From an uncultured Alphaproteobacteria bacterium (GTDB lineage: Bacteria > Pseudomonadota > Alphaproteobacteria > UBA8366 > JADFVY01): a DNA stretch of 39,843 nt. Position numbers and translations under genes: made by a program. The notes below the pieces were generated by a model. It ran no database searches. It was not told the origin of the DNA and worked only from the letters and a program-made list of their open reading frames with translations. Shown in pieces: positions 33,360 to 39,843 of this stretch (positions within the stretch are counted from its first letter, which is position 1; the number at the start of each line of letters is the position of its first letter). Location: assembly GCA_947259105.1 (NCBI GenBank), contig CAMYKU010000049.1:1-39843 (forward strand), given 5' to 3'.

Positions 33360-34283
33360 CTATTTGGAATATTTCTTTACCGCGGCTTCGACATAGGCCT
33401 TGGCTTCCGCCGGGGTCATGCGCAATTGCCGCAGACCGACCTTTTCCACATTTGCCGTGAATGCCGGATCGGCGGTCACCTTGTTCAGGGCCGCGTTGAG
33501 AATCGCGATGCGATCCGCCGGCGTGCCCGGAGGCGCCATAACGCCCCACGTCGTCGCGTAGCCCCATTCCGGCTCGTTCGGAACGCCCGGCAGCGCGGCC
33601 TCCGGTCCGGCGGTGACGATCGAGTCCACCGTCGCGCGATGCCTGACGGCATGCGTGGACGAGGTTATGCCGGCATCGACGTGCTTGCCCTGCAGCATCG
33701 GCATCATCTTGCCAACGCCGCCCGAGACGGGGACATAGGTGGTCTGGATCCCGAGAATCCTGGTGATCTCGGCATGATGCGCCGCGCCGGTGTTGCCGAC
33801 GCCCGCCGTGGTCAGCTTGCCCGGGTTCGCCTTGGCGGCGGCGACGAATTTCGCAAGGGTATTCAGCTCGCTGCCCTTGGGCACCAGGATGACGCCCACC
33901 GCCTTCGCGGTCATGCCGATATAGGAGAACTCGCCCGGCTTGAAGCCGACATCCTTGCCCTGGGCGGAGACGACGATGTTCGGAACGACCACGTTGCTGA
34001 TCGTATAGCCATCCGGCTCGGAGCGCCAAAGCTCGTTGAAGCCGACCGCGCCGCCGCCGCCGGTCTTGTAGACGATCCGTATCTCGACACCGAGCTCCTT
34101 TTGAAGGCCGGGCTGGAGCCTGCGCGCCTGCTGATCGGATCCGCCGCCCGGCGAGTAGGGAACGATGAACGTGATGGGTTTGTCAGGGTATTCCGCGCTG
34201 GCGGCGCCAGCGGTGAGCGCCACGATCGCGGCTGCGACGGCGCCGAGAATTCCGCCGCGTTGGTAACCCGGTGTTTTCTTCAA
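33360..34283 (-). CDS. tctC: TTT receptor, Bug family (TctC-like; TTG start)
   Basis: This periplasmic solute-binding protein would deliver a carboxylate to the TctA/TctB permease. The 307-residue product has a signal peptide (residues 1-30, ending GAASA-EYPDK) and typical Bug motifs: ITFIVPYSPGGGSD near 38-51, GGGGAVGFNEL and the VPVSGGVGKMMPMLQGKHVDAG segment. The start is TTG at 34283, with GGGAGGAGA just upstream; no in-frame ATG keeps the basic signal start. A leader hairpin (GACGGG-TTGT-CCCGTC at 34321-34336) lies upstream. Confidence 0.91.
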   Translation of the reverse strand: MKKTPGYQRGGILGAVAAAIVALTAGAASAEYPDKPITFIVPYSPGGGSDQQARRLQPGLQKELGVEIRIVYKTGGGGAVGFNELWRSEPDGYTISNVVVPNIVVSAQGKDVGFKPGEFSYIGMTAKAVGVILVPKGSELNTLAKFVAAAKANPGKLTTAGVGNTGAAHHAEITRILGIQTTYVPVSGGVGKMMPMLQGKHVDAGITSSTHAVRHRATVDSIVTAGPEAALPGVPNEPEWGYATTWGVMAPPGTPADRIAILNAALNKVTADPAFTANVEKVGLRQLRMTPAEAKAYVEAAVKKYSK

Positions 34284-34566
34284 TGTCTCCTCCCAGAGTT
34301 CGAGTTTTGCTTAGCGTCGAGACGGGTTGTCCCGTCCCTGCCGGGAATTCGGCCATGCCACGCGGAGCGGGGCCCCGGCGCAGGCAGGCTGAATTATCAA
34401 TATCCTAACGATCGCACCCCATATGTCCAAATGTCGTAAACTCATAGCATTCTGCGTAAAGCGCATATGCGGCGAGTCGCGTTCCGTCTCCCTGGCGGAA
34501 CAGTATCGCACATCGCCACCCGGTTCAATAGGTGAACCTGTTTCTCATTTTTTGGAGGAAACGGTG

Positions 34567-34656
34567 ATGTCACGCTCAGCCGGCCAGCGGGATGGCGCCG
34601 GGAGAGGGGCGCGGATGCCAAATCCGCGCCCCTGTGGCGCTGGCCGGCCCTGCTAA
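34567..34656 (+). other. Short ORF with strong ribosome binding site
   Basis: GGAGGAAA at 34554-34561 is well placed before ATG 34567, and the frame encodes 29 residues (Arg-, Gly- and Pro-rich) to TAA/TGA-type stop at 34654-34656. Most of it lies inside the nested palindrome, so the peptide itself is probably meaningless. It looks like the surviving start of a gene whose body was lost or displaced. It is not claimed as a functional gene. Confidence 0.3.
34579..34648. repeat. Nested 70-base palindrome
   Basis: Outer arms GCCGGCCAGCG (34579-34589) and CGCTGGCCGGC (34638-34648) enclose inner arms GGGGCGCGGAT (34606-34616) and ATCCGCGCCCC (34622-34632). Both stems are perfect 11-bp pairs. It could fold as a two-tier hairpin or cruciform. 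It is unlike the two repeat families found elsewhere in the window. Confidence 0.8.
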
Positions 34657-34810
34657 GGGACGCAACGCCCCGGCGCCGGGAGAGGGCTCCGTATCTTCGA
34701 TGCGCAGCCTCGATCCCGTCGCCATCCCGCCCGGCGGCGTCGAGTCCGCGCCAATATCCCCTCCTGAAACCCGCAGAAAACGCCGGTGCATGGGGTTGTT
34801 CCACGCAGAT

Positions 34811-34826
34811 GGGCCCGTTTGGGCCC
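34811..34826 (-). terminator. Possible terminator of the GlcG-like gene
   Basis: GGGCCC-GTTT-GGGCCC forms a 6-bp hairpin 3 bases past the stop of the minus-strand GlcG-like gene. No T-run follows, so assignment is weak. Confidence 0.35.
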
Positions 34827-34829
34827 GTC

Positions 34830-35267
34830 TCAATCCTCGCCGGTATCGGCCACCAGCCCCGCCGCCTCGATCCCCGCCACCGCGAACACCTCGTCCCTCG
34901 GCCCCTTGTCGCCGCTGATGCCCACCGCGCCGAGGATGGCTCCACCCGCGTCGCGGATCAGCACGCCGCCGGGGTTGGGCAGCAGCCGCCCGCCGGACGC
35001 GACCGCGAGGGAATTGAAGAAACCGGGATTGGCCTTGGCCCGCTTGGCGAGGCCGCGGCTGCCCTCGTCCATCGCCACCGCGCCCCAGGCCTTGCCGAGG
35101 CCGGCGTCGACGCGGAACATCGAGGCCCCGTCCTCGCGCTGGACGGCCTTGACATGGCCGCCGTCGTCGAGCACGACCACGGCGATGGGCGGCCCCGCCG
35201 CCTCACGGCCCGTTTCGATCGCGTGCTCGACGATGGTGTTGGCCTGCTGCAGGGTCAGTCTCGGCAT
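34830..35267 (-). CDS. GlcG/HbpS family protein (DUF336-like)
   Basis: This 145-residue protein matches the GlcG/HbpS family, small proteins linked to glycolate utilisation (GlcG) or to haem binding (HbpS); the biochemical role is often unknown. It begins MPRLTLQQANTIVEHAIETG and has the core VVVLDDGGHVKAVQREDGA, the GGRLLPNPGGVLIRD segment and GAVGISGDKGPRDE, all family blocks. No signal peptide is seen. GGGAGGATCC precedes the ATG. It is divergent from the second TTT receptor gene, so shared regulation is possible. Confidence 0.88.
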   Translation of the reverse strand: MPRLTLQQANTIVEHAIETGREAAGPPIAVVVLDDGGHVKAVQREDGASMFRVDAGLGKAWGAVAMDEGSRGLAKRAKANPGFFNSLAVASGGRLLPNPGGVLIRDAGGAILGAVGISGDKGPRDEVFAVAGIEAAGLVADTGED

Positions 35268-35331
35268 GGATCCTCCCGTCCGTCCGCGCCCGTTGTCCGG
35301 CCAGACCGTGAATTCCGCTTCATTGCCGAGA

Positions 35332-35370
35332 TGTATAATGATCTGTATAGTGCATCAACGGTGTATTATG
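35332..35370. promoter_or_regulatory. Three TGTATNNTG motifs in the glcG-like/tctC spacer
   Basis: TGTATAATG (35332-35340), TGTATAGTG (35344-35352) and TGTATTATG (35362-35370) are close direct repeats in the 267-base divergent spacer. The first includes a perfect TATAAT with an extended TG, so it may be a -10 box for the plus-strand genes. Shared TGTAT cores resemble GntR-type operators, but the regulator is not known. Confidence 0.5.
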
Positions 35371-35429
35371 CAAACCGACCGCCGCGGTGTGGCGCGATAA
35401 CTGAAACCGGGTGGCGAAGGGGCGAAGAG

Positions 35430-35511
35430 ATGTCGGTCAACAGCATCCCGCCCGACCTGCAACGCCAGGGCAGCAACGCATAATCCCCGGTCCCGCCAGT
35501 GAGTTGGCGGG
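35430..35511 (+). promoter_or_regulatory. Short leader ORF plus hairpin before tctC
   Basis: ATG 35430, with GGCGAAGAG before it, opens a 17-codon frame ending TAA at 35481-35483. Then CCCGCCA (35492-35498) pairs with TGGCGGG (35505-35511) in a perfect 7-bp stem, 23 bases before the receptor ATG. The layout resembles an attenuation leader, though the peptide has no run of one amino acid. Role is inferred. Confidence 0.4.
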
Positions 35512-35534
35512 CCAGGAAACACAGGGAGAATCCA

Positions 35535-36524
35535 ATGAAGACAGCTTTACGATACGCGTTGATGCCGGCGGTTTTCGCCGGAATGGCGCTAGGCCTTACC
35601 GGCCCTGCGCAGGCGGAATTTCCGGACGGACCGATCGAACTGGTGTGCACGACATCGCCGGGTTCCGGTGCTGCGCAGTGGTGCCAGCTTGTCGCCGAAC
35701 ACCTGAAACAGCCTGACTTTCTGGGTGTGCCCATAAACGTGACGTTCAAGAGCGGCGGTTCGAACAACGAGCCTTCGGTCTACGTTCAGAGCAAGCCCGC
35801 CGACTGCCAGACCTTGATGCATATGAGCGGCAGCTTCACCGGCTATTTCAACCTGCCGCATTTCACATATGGCTATAAGGATTTCACTTTGATCGCGCGT
35901 ATGGAACAGCATATCTATGCGGTCGCCGTGCACGCGGACACGCCCTTCATGACGTATGAAGATCTGATCGCCTACGCAAAGGCGAATCCCGACAAGCTGA
36001 GCATGGGCAGCAACAAGATCGGCTCGATCCATCACCGCCACCAGGAGCTCCTGCACAAGACCGCCGGCATTGATATTCTCTTCGTACCGTACAAGGGCAC
36101 CGGTGCGGTGGTGAAGGACGTGGTCGGCAAGCACCTCGATGTCGGTTTCGCCCAGCCGGGCAAATGGATGCCGCATATGAAGGCCGGCACCGTCCGCGTC
36201 CTGCTGCTTCTCAACGAAGAGCGGCTCGACCATCCGATGTTCAAGGATGTTCGGGTTCCCTCGGAACTGGGGCTGGACTACGACATCCCGCATCAGTTCC
36301 AGGGTTTCATGCTGAAGAAGGGCGCCCCGCCGGAATGCATCGCAAAGACGCAAGCCGCGCTGGAGAAAGTCTTTTCGAGCGACATGTACAAGGACTATCT
36401 GGCAAAGCAGCCGCACGTGAACCCCGCCTTCGAGGGCGATCTGGACGACCTGGACGCCGAGTTCTCGCAGGGCCTCGAGGATACCCGCGTGCTGATGATC
36501 AAGCTGGAAATCCTGAAAGAGTAG
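35535..36524 (+). CDS. tctC: TTT receptor, Bug family (second system, Cys-containing)
   Basis: This 329-residue periplasmic solute-binding protein has a signal peptide (residues 1-28, ending GPAQA-EFPDG). It shows the family's PDGPIELVCTTSPGSG opening, but PGSG and two cysteines (VCTTSPGSGAAQWC) replace the usual PYSPGGG. A third cysteine lies in PADCQTLM. Family context is kept by GYKDFTLIARM, DKLSMGSNKIGSIHH and VPYKGTGAVVKDVVGKHLDVG. ATG 35535 has AGGGAG upstream. A terminator-like hairpin follows the stop. It is divergent from the first receptor, and the pair is at most distantly related. Confidence 0.88.
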   Translation: MKTALRYALMPAVFAGMALGLTGPAQAEFPDGPIELVCTTSPGSGAAQWCQLVAEHLKQPDFLGVPINVTFKSGGSNNEPSVYVQSKPADCQTLMHMSGSFTGYFNLPHFTYGYKDFTLIARMEQHIYAVAVHADTPFMTYEDLIAYAKANPDKLSMGSNKIGSIHHRHQELLHKTAGIDILFVPYKGTGAVVKDVVGKHLDVGFAQPGKWMPHMKAGTVRVLLLLNEERLDHPMFKDVRVPSELGLDYDIPHQFQGFMLKKGAPPECIAKTQAALEKVFSSDMYKDYLAKQPHVNPAFEGDLDDLDAEFSQGLEDTRVLMIKLEILKE

Positions 36525-36554
36525 AGCGGACACAGCCGTGATCGGGCGCTGCCG

Positions 36555-36584
36555 GCGGGTACCGGGGGCGTCCGGTCGCTTTTT
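36555..36584 (+). terminator. Terminator-like hairpin after the second receptor gene
   Basis: GCG plus ACCGG (36555-36565, with a 3-base bulge) pairs with CCGGT plus CGC (36572-36579), followed by TTTTT at 36580-36584. It lies 30 bases after tctC and 16 bases before the oxidoreductase ATG. It probably acts as a partial terminator within the operon, raising receptor transcripts over downstream genes. Confidence 0.6.
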
Positions 36585-36599
36585 CCCCGGGGGTAGTTG

Positions 36600-37574
36600 A
36601 TGATGGACGCGGCGATATTCGGAATGGGCCGGTGGGGGCAAACGCTGGTCAAGTCGGTACAGGGCAAGAGCGACACGCTGCGCTTCGTTACCGGGATCAC
36701 GCGGTCGCCGGACAAATACGTGGACTTCGCGACGGACGCCGGGCTGTCGCTGTCCGACGATTACGCCGCGGTATTGGCGGACCCGGCTATCGAGGCCGTC
36801 GCGCTGGCGACGCCGCATACGCTGCACGCGGATCACGTCCGGCAGGCCGCCGCCGCGGGCAAGCATGTCTTCGTCGAGAAACCCTTCGCCCTCACCAGGG
36901 CAAGCGCGGACGCCGCGGTGAGCGCCTGCCGGCAAGCGAATGTCACTCTGGCCGTCGGCTTCAACCGGCGCTTCCGGCCCGCCTTCGTCGACATGAAGAA
37001 GATCATCGCCGACGGAGTCATCGGCGATGTTCTGCACGTGGAGTGTCATCATTCGGGGCCGACCTTCCTGCGTACGCCGGCGGAGTCCTGGCGGGCGACA
37101 CGCCCCGAGAACCCGGCCGGCGGTATGGCGGCACGCGGCGTGCACAATCTGGACTGCGCGATCGATCTGTGCGGCGATGTCGCCGCCGTCTGCGCCATGA
37201 GCGAAAGGCGTGAGGTGCCGATCGATGTCGACGATACGACGTCGATGCTGTTCCGCTTTGCCGGCGGCGTAACGGGATATCTTTCTACGATCATGGCCAC
37301 CGGGAATTTCTGGCGCATGCAGGTATATGGGTCGAAGGGGTGGGTCGAGATGCATGGCGAGCATGCGCTGGCCATCAGCGACCTTGACGCCGTCACCGAC
37401 GAGCGAAGCTGGAAGCCCACCGATACACTCAAGGATGAGCTGGAAGCCTTTGCGCGCGCGGTGGGCGGTGGCGATCCGTACCCGGTCACGCCGGCCCAGG
37501 CTGTCAGCTGTGTCGCCGCCTTCGAGGCCATCGATGAATCGGCGAAGGCCGGCACGTGGGTGGAGGTTTCATGA
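36600..37574 (+). CDS. Gfo/Idh/MocA family oxidoreductase
   Basis: This 324-residue NAD(P)-dependent dehydrogenase would oxidise a sugar, inositol or related polyol acid; the substrate is unknown. The Rossmann motif is AAIFGMGRWG at 4-13, the family EKP motif is in HVFVEKPFAL (93-95), and the C-terminal domain has GGMAARGVHNLDCAIDL, including the expected catalytic His. Adjacent ATGs lie at 36600 and 36603, with GGGGG upstream. It is inserted between the TTT receptor and permease genes on the same strand, which suggests it acts on the imported compound. Confidence 0.9.
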   Translation: MMDAAIFGMGRWGQTLVKSVQGKSDTLRFVTGITRSPDKYVDFATDAGLSLSDDYAAVLADPAIEAVALATPHTLHADHVRQAAAAGKHVFVEKPFALTRASADAAVSACRQANVTLAVGFNRRFRPAFVDMKKIIADGVIGDVLHVECHHSGPTFLRTPAESWRATRPENPAGGMAARGVHNLDCAIDLCGDVAAVCAMSERREVPIDVDDTTSMLFRFAGGVTGYLSTIMATGNFWRMQVYGSKGWVEMHGEHALAISDLDAVTDERSWKPTDTLKDELEAFARAVGGGDPYPVTPAQAVSCVAAFEAIDESAKAGTWVEVS

Positions 37575-37700
37575 ATCCGTCAGCCATCAGGCGTGAGCTT
37601 TCAGGAAGAAACGGATCGCCGACGGCCAACGGCTGATAACGGATGGTATCGCTGTTGCCGCCGCAACGCGGTTATCATAATGATCGGGAACGGAGGACGC

Positions 37701-38264
37701 ATGACCGACAGGGAAGACTCCGCAAAGACACGGCAAATTCTGGTCAGCACCGGCGACCTGATAGCCGTCGGCGGCGTGCTGGCGTTTGCCTTCGCCCTGT
37801 TCCTGCACACCTTTTCCTTCGCGCCGCCGATGTTGCCCGGCTATCCGGGTGACGATCTCTTCCCGAGGCTGATCCTTGGCCTTGTCATCCTGTGCGGCGT
37901 ACCGCTGTTCGCGCGCCGGCTGGTCGAAAGGCGGGCCCGGCGCGGCGCGGCCGGCGACGGTGAGACCTTCGACATCGATGTCGGCGGCTTCCTGATCACC
38001 GCGGCGATCGTATTCGCCTTCCCGTTTCTGCTTCCCTATATCGGTTTCGAGATCAGCACCGTCGCGTTCCTGACCATCCTGTTCACGACACGGCTGCACG
38101 GCCCGGTATCGGCCGAGGTCGTGACGCCGGCGATTATCGGGGCCGCGCTGCTGAAATCGGCGGCGATATCCGTCGTCGCCATGCTGGCGCTCTATGCGGT
38201 CTTCGTGATCCTGCTCAAGGTTTCCATGCCGGTCATGTTCCTGCCGAAATTCATTCAGTTCTGA
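37701..38264 (+). CDS. tctB: TTT transporter small permease subunit (second system)
   Basis: The 187-residue product has about four hydrophobic segments (near residues 18-36, 48-65, 90-118 and 150-180), as expected for TctB. Start ATG 37701 gives MTDREDSAKTRQILV, with CGGAGGA 4-9 bases upstream. An earlier frame to 37593 lacks family character. It follows the oxidoreductase by 126 bases and precedes tctA by 22. Confidence 0.87.
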   Translation: MTDREDSAKTRQILVSTGDLIAVGGVLAFAFALFLHTFSFAPPMLPGYPGDDLFPRLILGLVILCGVPLFARRLVERRARRGAAGDGETFDIDVGGFLITAAIVFAFPFLLPYIGFEISTVAFLTILFTTRLHGPVSAEVVTPAIIGAALLKSAAISVVAMLALYAVFVILLKVSMPVMFLPKFIQF

Positions 38265-38286
38265 TCTACCGCGGGGCGCAGTCACG

Positions 38287-39798
38287 ATGGATATCCTGGG
38301 AAGCGCCGTACCCGCCTTTGCGACGATCATTCATCCCTATACGCTGCTGATCATATTCATCGGCATCATGCTGGGGATCGTGCTGGGCGCGCTGCCCGGT
38401 TTCGGCAGCTCGCAATCGCTGGCGCTTCTCTTCCCGCTGACCTTCGCGATGCAGCCCGAACACGCCATCCTGTTTTTCGTCGCGATCTATTCGGCCGCCG
38501 AGTACGGCGGCTCGATCCCGGCCATTCTGATCCGCACGCCGGGCACCCCGGCGCAATCGGTGACGATCCTGGACGGCTACGCCATGACCCAGAAGGGACT
38601 GGCCGGCAAGGCGCTGAAGATATCGCTGATATCCGGCGTGCTCGGCGGCATCATCAGCACGGTCATCTTCATCGTCGGCTCCAGCTCGCTGGCGCAGATC
38701 GCGCTGCAGTTCGGACCGGGGGAGATGTTCGCCCTCGGCCTGTTCGGGCTTTCGATCATCGGCACCTTCTTCGGCAGGAGCCCGGCGAAGGGGTTCCTGG
38801 CGACGGGAATCGGCCTGCTGCTGGCGACCGTGGGCAGTTCCGAATTCGGCGGCTTGCGGTTCGTCTTCAACCAGGGCTATCTGATGGACGGCATTCCGCT
38901 GATCGTCGTCATCATCGGCGTGCTGGCCGCGCCCGAAGCCTTCCGCCTGCTGATCGACCACCGCAAGACCATCGAAAAGCCGGTCGACCAGCAAAAACAG
39001 CGAGAGCTGGCGGTGCAGAACCGGCTCACCTGGCTGGACATCCGCCGGCTGATCCCGACCTGGGCGCGCTGCAGCCTGATCGGCACCGTGGTCGGCATCA
39101 TCCCGGGCGCCGGCGCCTCGGTCGGCGCCCTGGTCGCCTACAACGAGGAAAAGCGCTGGTCCAAGCGCGGCGACCAGTTCGGCACCGGTGTCGAGGAGGG
39201 GCTGGCCGCGCCCGAGGTGTCCAACAATTCGGTGGTGGCGGGGACCCTCGTTCCGACGCTGACGCTGGGGATTCCCGGGTCCGGCGCCGCCGCGATCCTG
39301 CTCGGCATGCTGGTCAGCAAGGGTGTCGAGCCGGGGCCGCTGCTGTTCGCGGATCAGCCGGTCTTCGTGATGACCGTCTTCGTCGGGCTGATCACGGGCA
39401 ATCTCATCATGCTGGCGATCGGCCTGTTCGGCGCGCGCTGGTTCGCCTATGTGGCGCTCGTTCCGCGCCGGATACTGGGGCCGGTCGTGATGATCCTGAT
39501 CATCATCGGCACCTACGCCTACCAGAATTACGGCGCCCATGTGGCGATGGCCCTGATCATCGGCGCGGTCGCCTATTATTTCGAGCGGCTGAACATCCCC
39601 CCGGTGCCGATCGTGCTCGCCTTCGTCATGGGCCCGATCATCGAGCACAATCTGGCGCGCGGCCTGATCATTCATTCCGGCGACCTGACGACCGTGCTGA
39701 CCCGGCCGATCACCATGATCATCCTCGCCATGGCGCTCGCGACCGCCGTGTTCGGCATCGCGCGCGGCCGCAAGGACGGAAGCGTGAAGCCGGACTAG
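38287..39798 (+). CDS. tctA: TTT transporter large permease subunit (second system)
   Basis: The 503-residue inner-membrane subunit has about 11-12 hydrophobic segments and TctA motifs: LGALPGFGSSQSLALLFPLTF near 35-55, SAAEYGGSIPAILIRTPGTPA, GIIPGAGASVGALVAYNEEKRW and TLGIPGSGAAAILLGML. Those repeated PG(A/F)G loops are the family hallmark. Start ATG 38287 lies 22 bases after tctB. A GC hairpin (39802-39821) comes just after the stop. Confidence 0.93.
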   Translation: MDILGSAVPAFATIIHPYTLLIIFIGIMLGIVLGALPGFGSSQSLALLFPLTFAMQPEHAILFFVAIYSAAEYGGSIPAILIRTPGTPAQSVTILDGYAMTQKGLAGKALKISLISGVLGGIISTVIFIVGSSSLAQIALQFGPGEMFALGLFGLSIIGTFFGRSPAKGFLATGIGLLLATVGSSEFGGLRFVFNQGYLMDGIPLIVVIIGVLAAPEAFRLLIDHRKTIEKPVDQQKQRELAVQNRLTWLDIRRLIPTWARCSLIGTVVGIIPGAGASVGALVAYNEEKRWSKRGDQFGTGVEEGLAAPEVSNNSVVAGTLVPTLTLGIPGSGAAAILLGMLVSKGVEPGPLLFADQPVFVMTVFVGLITGNLIMLAIGLFGARWFAYVALVPRRILGPVVMILIIIGTYAYQNYGAHVAMALIIGAVAYYFERLNIPPVPIVLAFVMGPIIEHNLARGLIIHSGDLTTVLTRPITMIILAMALATAVFGIARGRKDGSVKPD

Positions 39799-39801
39799 GC
39801 G

Positions 39802-39821
39802 GCCCGCCCGCGCCGGCGGGC
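39802..39821 (+). terminator. Possible terminator after second tctA
   Basis: GCCCGCC (39802-39808) pairs with GGCGGGC (39815-39821) around a 6-base loop, 3 bases past the stop. The sequence after it is not T-rich until TGTTT at the window edge, so termination is only suggested. Confidence 0.45.
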
Positions 39822-39843
39822 AACCGCGACCCTCTGTTTCCCG

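Larger units (their letters stand above)
34284..34829. other. Long spacer with nested palindrome and a short ORF
   Basis: This 546-base spacer lies between tctC and the GlcG-like gene, both on the minus strand. From 34284 to about 34550 it has small palindromes only (GACGGG/CCCGTC; CGCATATGCG at 34462-34471). From 34554 it holds a strong ribosome binding site with a 29-codon frame, a nested palindrome and two copies of GGCGCCGGGAGAGGG (34594-34608 and 34672-34686). Confidence 0.7.

Noticed and set aside
34576-34833. Minus-strand frame of 85 codons in the tctC-glcG-like spacer
   Set aside because: No ribosome binding site, low-complexity product and full overlap with palindromes and direct repeats.

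Overview
The window is high-GC DNA from an alphaproteobacterium. The gene order supports this: tuf, then the S10, spc and alpha ribosomal operons run together, adk lies between secY and rpsM, and neither rpmJ nor rpsD is inside the alpha operon. Two dispersed palindromic repeat families of a kind familiar from Rhizobiales and Rhodospirillales genomes are also present. A placement near Rhodospirillales in the broad sense is a guess; the sequence alone does not fix the genus.

Region 1 (1-14482) is a continuous, same-strand translation block: the 3' end of tuf, then rpsJ-rplC-rplD-rplW-rplB-rpsS-rplV-rpsC-rplP-rpmC-rpsQ-rplN-rplX-rplE-rpsN-rpsH-rplF-rplR-rpsE-rpmD-rplO-secY-adk-rpsM-rpsK-rpoA-rplQ, closed by a clear intrinsic terminator. 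Genes overlap or nearly touch. A perfect-consensus sigma-70 promoter begins at the first base after the adk stop and probably feeds rpsM-rpsK-rpoA-rplQ. Ribosomal proteins L3 and L15 carry long, low-complexity charged C-terminal tails.

Region 2 (about 14500-23350) holds envelope and housekeeping genes: a small exported orphan, a Do/HtrA periplasmic protease overlapping rarA, a 76-residue exported protein, a class A penicillin-binding protein, a membrane diguanylate cyclase on the minus strand, a SleB-type cell-wall hydrolase behind an AT-rich region with 13-bp tandem repeats and a CtrA-like site, and a small lipoprotein gene that appears frameshifted by one base.

Region 3 (about 23377-39800) is accessory catabolism and transport: a CocE-type hydrolase, an OsmC-family protein, an orphan molybdenum hydroxylase large subunit followed by an amidohydrolase of the ACMSD type, a 3-hydroxyisobutyrate dehydrogenase-family enzyme, a small cupin, and two complete tripartite tricarboxylate transporter (TTT) systems in opposite orientation. 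The minus-strand set has the order receptor-large permease-small permease, with repeat hairpins after the receptor. The plus-strand set has the order receptor-Gfo/Idh/MocA oxidoreductase-small permease-large permease, with a terminator-like hairpin after the receptor. A GlcG/HbpS-like gene lies divergent from the second set. The substrates cannot be read from sequence; uptake and oxidation of a carboxylate or aromatic breakdown product is a reasonable inference.

No rRNA, tRNA, CRISPR array or intact transposase gene was seen. I found no clear candidate for a wholly new defence or mobile system. The most unusual items are the charged ribosomal tails, the hairpins after both TTT receptors, the frameshifted lipoprotein, the AT-rich repeat/CtrA-like regulatory region, and the remnant-like palindromic elements.
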